The notes under the pieces are model-generated. The model made no database searches and was not told the origin of the DNA. It saw only the letters and a list, made by a program, of their open reading frames with translations. 7,530 nucleotides of DNA, from the NCBI GenBank assembly GCA_031273485.1, contig JAISRS010000267.1, positions 1-7,530 of the forward strand, given 5' to 3'. The position numbers and the translations under genes were made by a program. How positions within the stretch are numbered: position 1 is the stretch's first letter; each line of letters opens with the position of its first letter. This DNA is from Prevotellaceae bacterium (GTDB taxonomy: Bacteria; Bacteroidota; Bacteroidia; Bacteroidales; UBA932). This document shows positions 6,118 through 7,530 of the stretch, in pieces.

Positions 6118-6777
6118 TTACTTCACAAAAGTAACCTTTTTAATAATCACATCTTTCAGCGGTCTGTCGTTGGCATTTGTTTCCTGTGCGGCGATTTTGT
6201 CCACAACCTCCAAACCTTCCGTAACTTCTCCAAACACCGAATATTCTCCGTCCAAATGCGGAGTTCCTCCGATTTTAGCATAATCCTTCTTGGCTTCTTC
6301 GCCGAATTTAAAATCGGGAGTATTGATTTTTTTATTTTGTTCCAGTTCCGTCAGTTCTTCGGCGTCATACACACGTCCCTGCACTATATAGAATTGGGAG
6401 CCGGAGGATTCTTTTTTAGGATTGTTGGTGCGTGCTGCCGCCAAAACTCCTTTTTTATGGTATCTGTTTGGTAAAATCTCTGCCGGGATTTTGTAATCAG
6501 GTCCACCTTTGCCATATACTGCATCCGGTTTCGGGTTTTTTGAATCAGGGTCGCCGCCTTGAATCATAAATGTTTCTATCACTCGATGAAAAATCACGCC
6601 GTCATAATAGCCGTCTTTCACAAGTTTCACAAAATTGTCCCTGTGTTGAGGGGTGTCGTCATACAACCGAATCACAATATTTCCTTCCGTTGTTTCGAGT
6701 AATACTTTCACGTTTTCTTTTTTAGCACATGCTGCAAACAGCAATACTGATAATGATAATACACTAATTTTATTCAT
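6118..6777 (-). CDS. Cyclophilin-type peptidyl-prolyl isomerase, predicted lipoprotein
   Basis: Catalyses cis-trans isomerisation of Xaa-Pro bonds, here probably as a membrane-anchored folding factor outside the cytoplasm. Of 219 residues, 1-16 form a signal peptide ending in the lipobox-like FAAC; Cys17 would be lipidated, followed by AKKE. The -3 residue is Phe rather than Leu, so the lipobox is slightly atypical. The cyclophilin domain follows: VLLETTEGNIVIRLYDD, then FHRVIETFMIQGGD (Arg65, Phe70, Gln73 match active-site residues), GVLAAARTN, SGSQFYIVQG and HLDGEYSVFGEV. The tryptophan found in human CypA before LDG is His here, as in many bacterial forms. About 35 extra charged residues sit between FYIVQG and GGTPHLDG, a loop I recall from Bacteroidota relatives. 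It is first in a probable operon with pheS and tsaB. Lipidation is inferred. Confidence 0.93.
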   Translation of the reverse strand: MNKISVLSLSVLLFAACAKKENVKVLLETTEGNIVIRLYDDTPQHRDNFVKLVKDGYYDGVIFHRVIETFMIQGGDPDSKNPKPDAVYGKGGPDYKIPAEILPNRYHKKGVLAAARTNNPKKESSGSQFYIVQGRVYDAEELTELEQNKKINTPDFKFGEEAKKDYAKIGGTPHLDGEYSVFGEVTEGLEVVDKIAAQETNANDRPLKDVIIKKVTFVK

Positions 6778-6820
6778 TTCCTATAGTTTTTATTGTTTTA
6801 AAATATCTTTCATCTTTCCT

Positions 6821-6864
6821 GAGCGCCTGCTGTTTAAAAGCTCTGTAGAGCGACAAACAGGCTC
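6821..6864 (-). promoter_or_regulatory. Compound stem-loop in the ppi-pheS-tsaB leader
   Basis: Three nested inverted repeats line up: GAGC/GCTC (6821-6824 with 6861-6864), CTGTTT/AAACAG (6830-6835 with 6855-6860) and GCTC/GAGC (6840-6843 with 6848-6851) around a TGTA tetraloop. A 5-nt bulge and a 4x3 internal loop separate them. It would lie in the untranslated leader, 44 nt before the cyclophilin ATG, if transcription begins near 6884. No known riboswitch or attenuator class is recognised. Confidence 0.4.
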
Positions 6865-6888
6865 ACTGTAAGATTCTATAATCGGGCG

Positions 6889-6896
6889 CAAATGTA
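6889..6896 (-). promoter_or_regulatory. -7 promoter element of the ppi-pheS-tsaB operon
   Basis: Toward the cyclophilin gene this reads TACATTTG followed by C, an exact TAnnTTTG match. A clear -33 TTTG is absent; only a T-run (about 23 nt upstream) is in place. The implied start near 6884 gives a leader of about 105 nt. Confidence 0.5.
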
Positions 6897-7079
6897 GTAA
6901 ATAATTTGTTACACGATTGAAAAATTTACAACAATCTACAACAGAGGATGCCGCCGCAACAGTATTCTCTATTTGTAAATGGCTGCGATTAAGTATATTT
7001 CCCGTTCAAAAAGAACCTGCCACGAAGGCTAAATCTTATTTTGAGGCGGCTTGTGCCTGCCAATGACGCTACGCCGAAC

Positions 7080-7091
7080 GGGAGCGCTCCC
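7080..7091. repeat. 12-bp perfect palindrome
   Basis: GGGAGCGCTCCC is a perfect GC-rich palindrome in otherwise A/T-rich DNA, directly before the 9-bp tandem repeat. It could be a protein-binding site, part of a hairpin or a remnant of a short repeated element. The sequence alone does not decide. Confidence 0.5.
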
Positions 7092-7092
7092 A

Positions 7093-7128
7093 CTTTAAGG
7101 TCTTTAAAGTCTTTAAGGTCTTTAAGGA
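7093..7128. repeat. Tandem repeat of 9 bp, CTTTAAGGT, four units
   Basis: Units at 7093-7101, 7102-7110, 7111-7119 and 7120-7128 read CTTTAAGGT, CTTTAAAGT, CTTTAAGGT, CTTTAAGGA; a decayed fifth unit (ATTTAAACA) follows to 7137. The array is noncoding and lies about 200 nt upstream of the plus-strand gene start. Confidence 0.8.
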
Positions 7129-7292
7129 ATTTAAACATAATTAGTAATTTTTAATTTTTAATTCGTAATTCATTTCGTTTGGCACAAAACAACAAGAAAA
7201 ATTATATATTCTTGAGATTTGAAACTCAATGCAGTATCTAATATGTAAATAAAAAAATTAAATTTATTTTAATAAATATTACCAAATTGTTC

Positions 7293-7300
7293 TACCTTTG
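7293..7300 (+). promoter_or_regulatory. -7 promoter element of the plus-strand TIM-barrel gene
   Basis: TACCTTTG followed by CA matches TAnnTTTG exactly and sits 43 nt before the ATG at 7343, in A/T-rich DNA. The -33 side has only TTTT (7267-7270, 22 nt upstream). The predicted start near 7306 leaves a leader of about 35 nt without a Shine-Dalgarno sequence. Confidence 0.65.
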
Positions 7301-7342
7301 CACGCATTAAAATAATTTATAACTCTTTTAATATTAAAAACA

Positions 7343-7530
7343 ATGAAAAATAGACGTGAGTTTTTAAAAACAGCAGCTTTTGCAGTTGCAGGTACGCTTG
7401 TAGCGCCTCAATTATTATCATCTTGCAGTGGAGGCGCAAAAAAGCATATAGGTTTACAACTTTACTCTTTACGTGACGATATTCAGGAACTTGGAATCAA
7501 GAAAGTTCTCGAAGCCGTTGCAAAAATGGG
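7343..7530 (+). CDS. Sugar phosphate isomerase/epimerase-like TIM-barrel protein, Tat lipoprotein (5' part only)
   Basis: The gene runs off the window; 62 complete codons are seen. The N-terminus is a twin-arginine signal (MKNRREFLKTAAF, Arg4-Arg5 in RRxFLK) followed by a hydrophobic stretch and a lipobox-like LSSC with Cys28. The product is therefore probably exported folded by Tat and anchored as a lipoprotein. After a short SGGAKK linker the mature part begins HIGLQLYSLRDDI and continues GIKKVLEAVAKMG. This is the first strand and helix typical of xylose-isomerase-like/AP-endonuclease-2-like TIM barrels, a group often exported in Bacteroidota and linked to carbohydrate metabolism. Substrate and metal residues lie beyond the window, so the activity is not established. 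A good -7 box lies 43 nt upstream. It is divergent from the cyclophilin operon. Confidence 0.82.
   Translation, partial: MKNRREFLKTAAFAVAGTLVAPQLLSSCSGGAKKHIGLQLYSLRDDIQELGIKKVLEAVAKM

Larger units (their letters stand above)
6778..7342. other. Divergent intergenic region with repeats and two promoters
   Basis: This 565-nt region separates the minus-strand cyclophilin operon from the plus-strand TIM-barrel gene. It holds the operon leader with a compound hairpin (6821-6864), -7 boxes at 6889-6896 (minus) and 7293-7300 (plus), a 12-bp palindrome (7080-7091), a 9-bp tandem repeat (7093-7128) and TTTTTAA-rich low-complexity sequence (7138-7172). Between 6945 and 7040 I see nothing I can name. 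No ORF looks real and no tRNA is visible. Confidence 0.6.

Noticed and set aside
6926..6943. Direct repeat TACAACA (6927, 6937) upstream of the cyclophilin promoter as a second Pho-like box
   Set aside because: Spacing is 10 bp, and the next TTACA is 17 bp away, so it does not keep the 11-bp phase seen at pstC; it is likely chance in A/T-rich DNA.

Overview
The window reads as a chromosomal segment of a Bacteroidota bacterium, probably Bacteroidales. Four lines of evidence support this. Three gene starts are preceded by a TAnnTTTG box, the -7 element typical of that phylum. Most genes lack a Shine-Dalgarno sequence. PheS has the CxxC...CxxC insert and the FRNEAISARAHC form of motif 2. The intergenic DNA carries degenerate ATTCGTGTAA- and ATCTGCGTAA-type repeats. 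The assignment comes from pattern recognition, not a database search.

Layout: five complete genes lie on the minus strand and one truncated gene lies on the plus strand. In minus-strand transcription order these are a cyclophilin lipoprotein (6777-6118), pheS (6088-5069) and tsaB (5010-4315). They are separated by 29 and 58 nt and probably form one operon, joining protein folding, tRNA-Phe charging and tRNA t6A modification. Its candidate promoter is near 6889-6896, and the roughly 105-nt leader can fold into a multi-part hairpin. After a repeat-filled gap comes pstC (4011-2791), a phosphate ABC transporter permease, alone without pstS, pstA or pstB. After another 368-nt gap comes lon (2422-5), the ATP-dependent protease. 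On the plus strand, a Tat-signal lipoprotein of the xylose-isomerase-like TIM-barrel type starts at 7343 and runs off the window end.

Two points stand out. First, the pstC promoter carries TTACA (TGTAA in the gene's direction) at exact 11-bp spacing three times (4044, 4055, 4066). A weaker fourth unit follows at 4077. The last copy ends about 10 bp before a TAnnTTTG box. This is the geometry of a Pho box bound by PhoB/PhoP response regulators. Second, the PstC protein has about 100 extra residues between its first and second membrane segments. They look like part of a PstS-type phosphate-binding protein, but the usual GSGT phosphate-binding loop is not visible.

The rest is conserved housekeeping. 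I see no CRISPR array, phage, insertion sequence, tRNA, rRNA or defence system, and no evidence of a wholly new multi-gene system.
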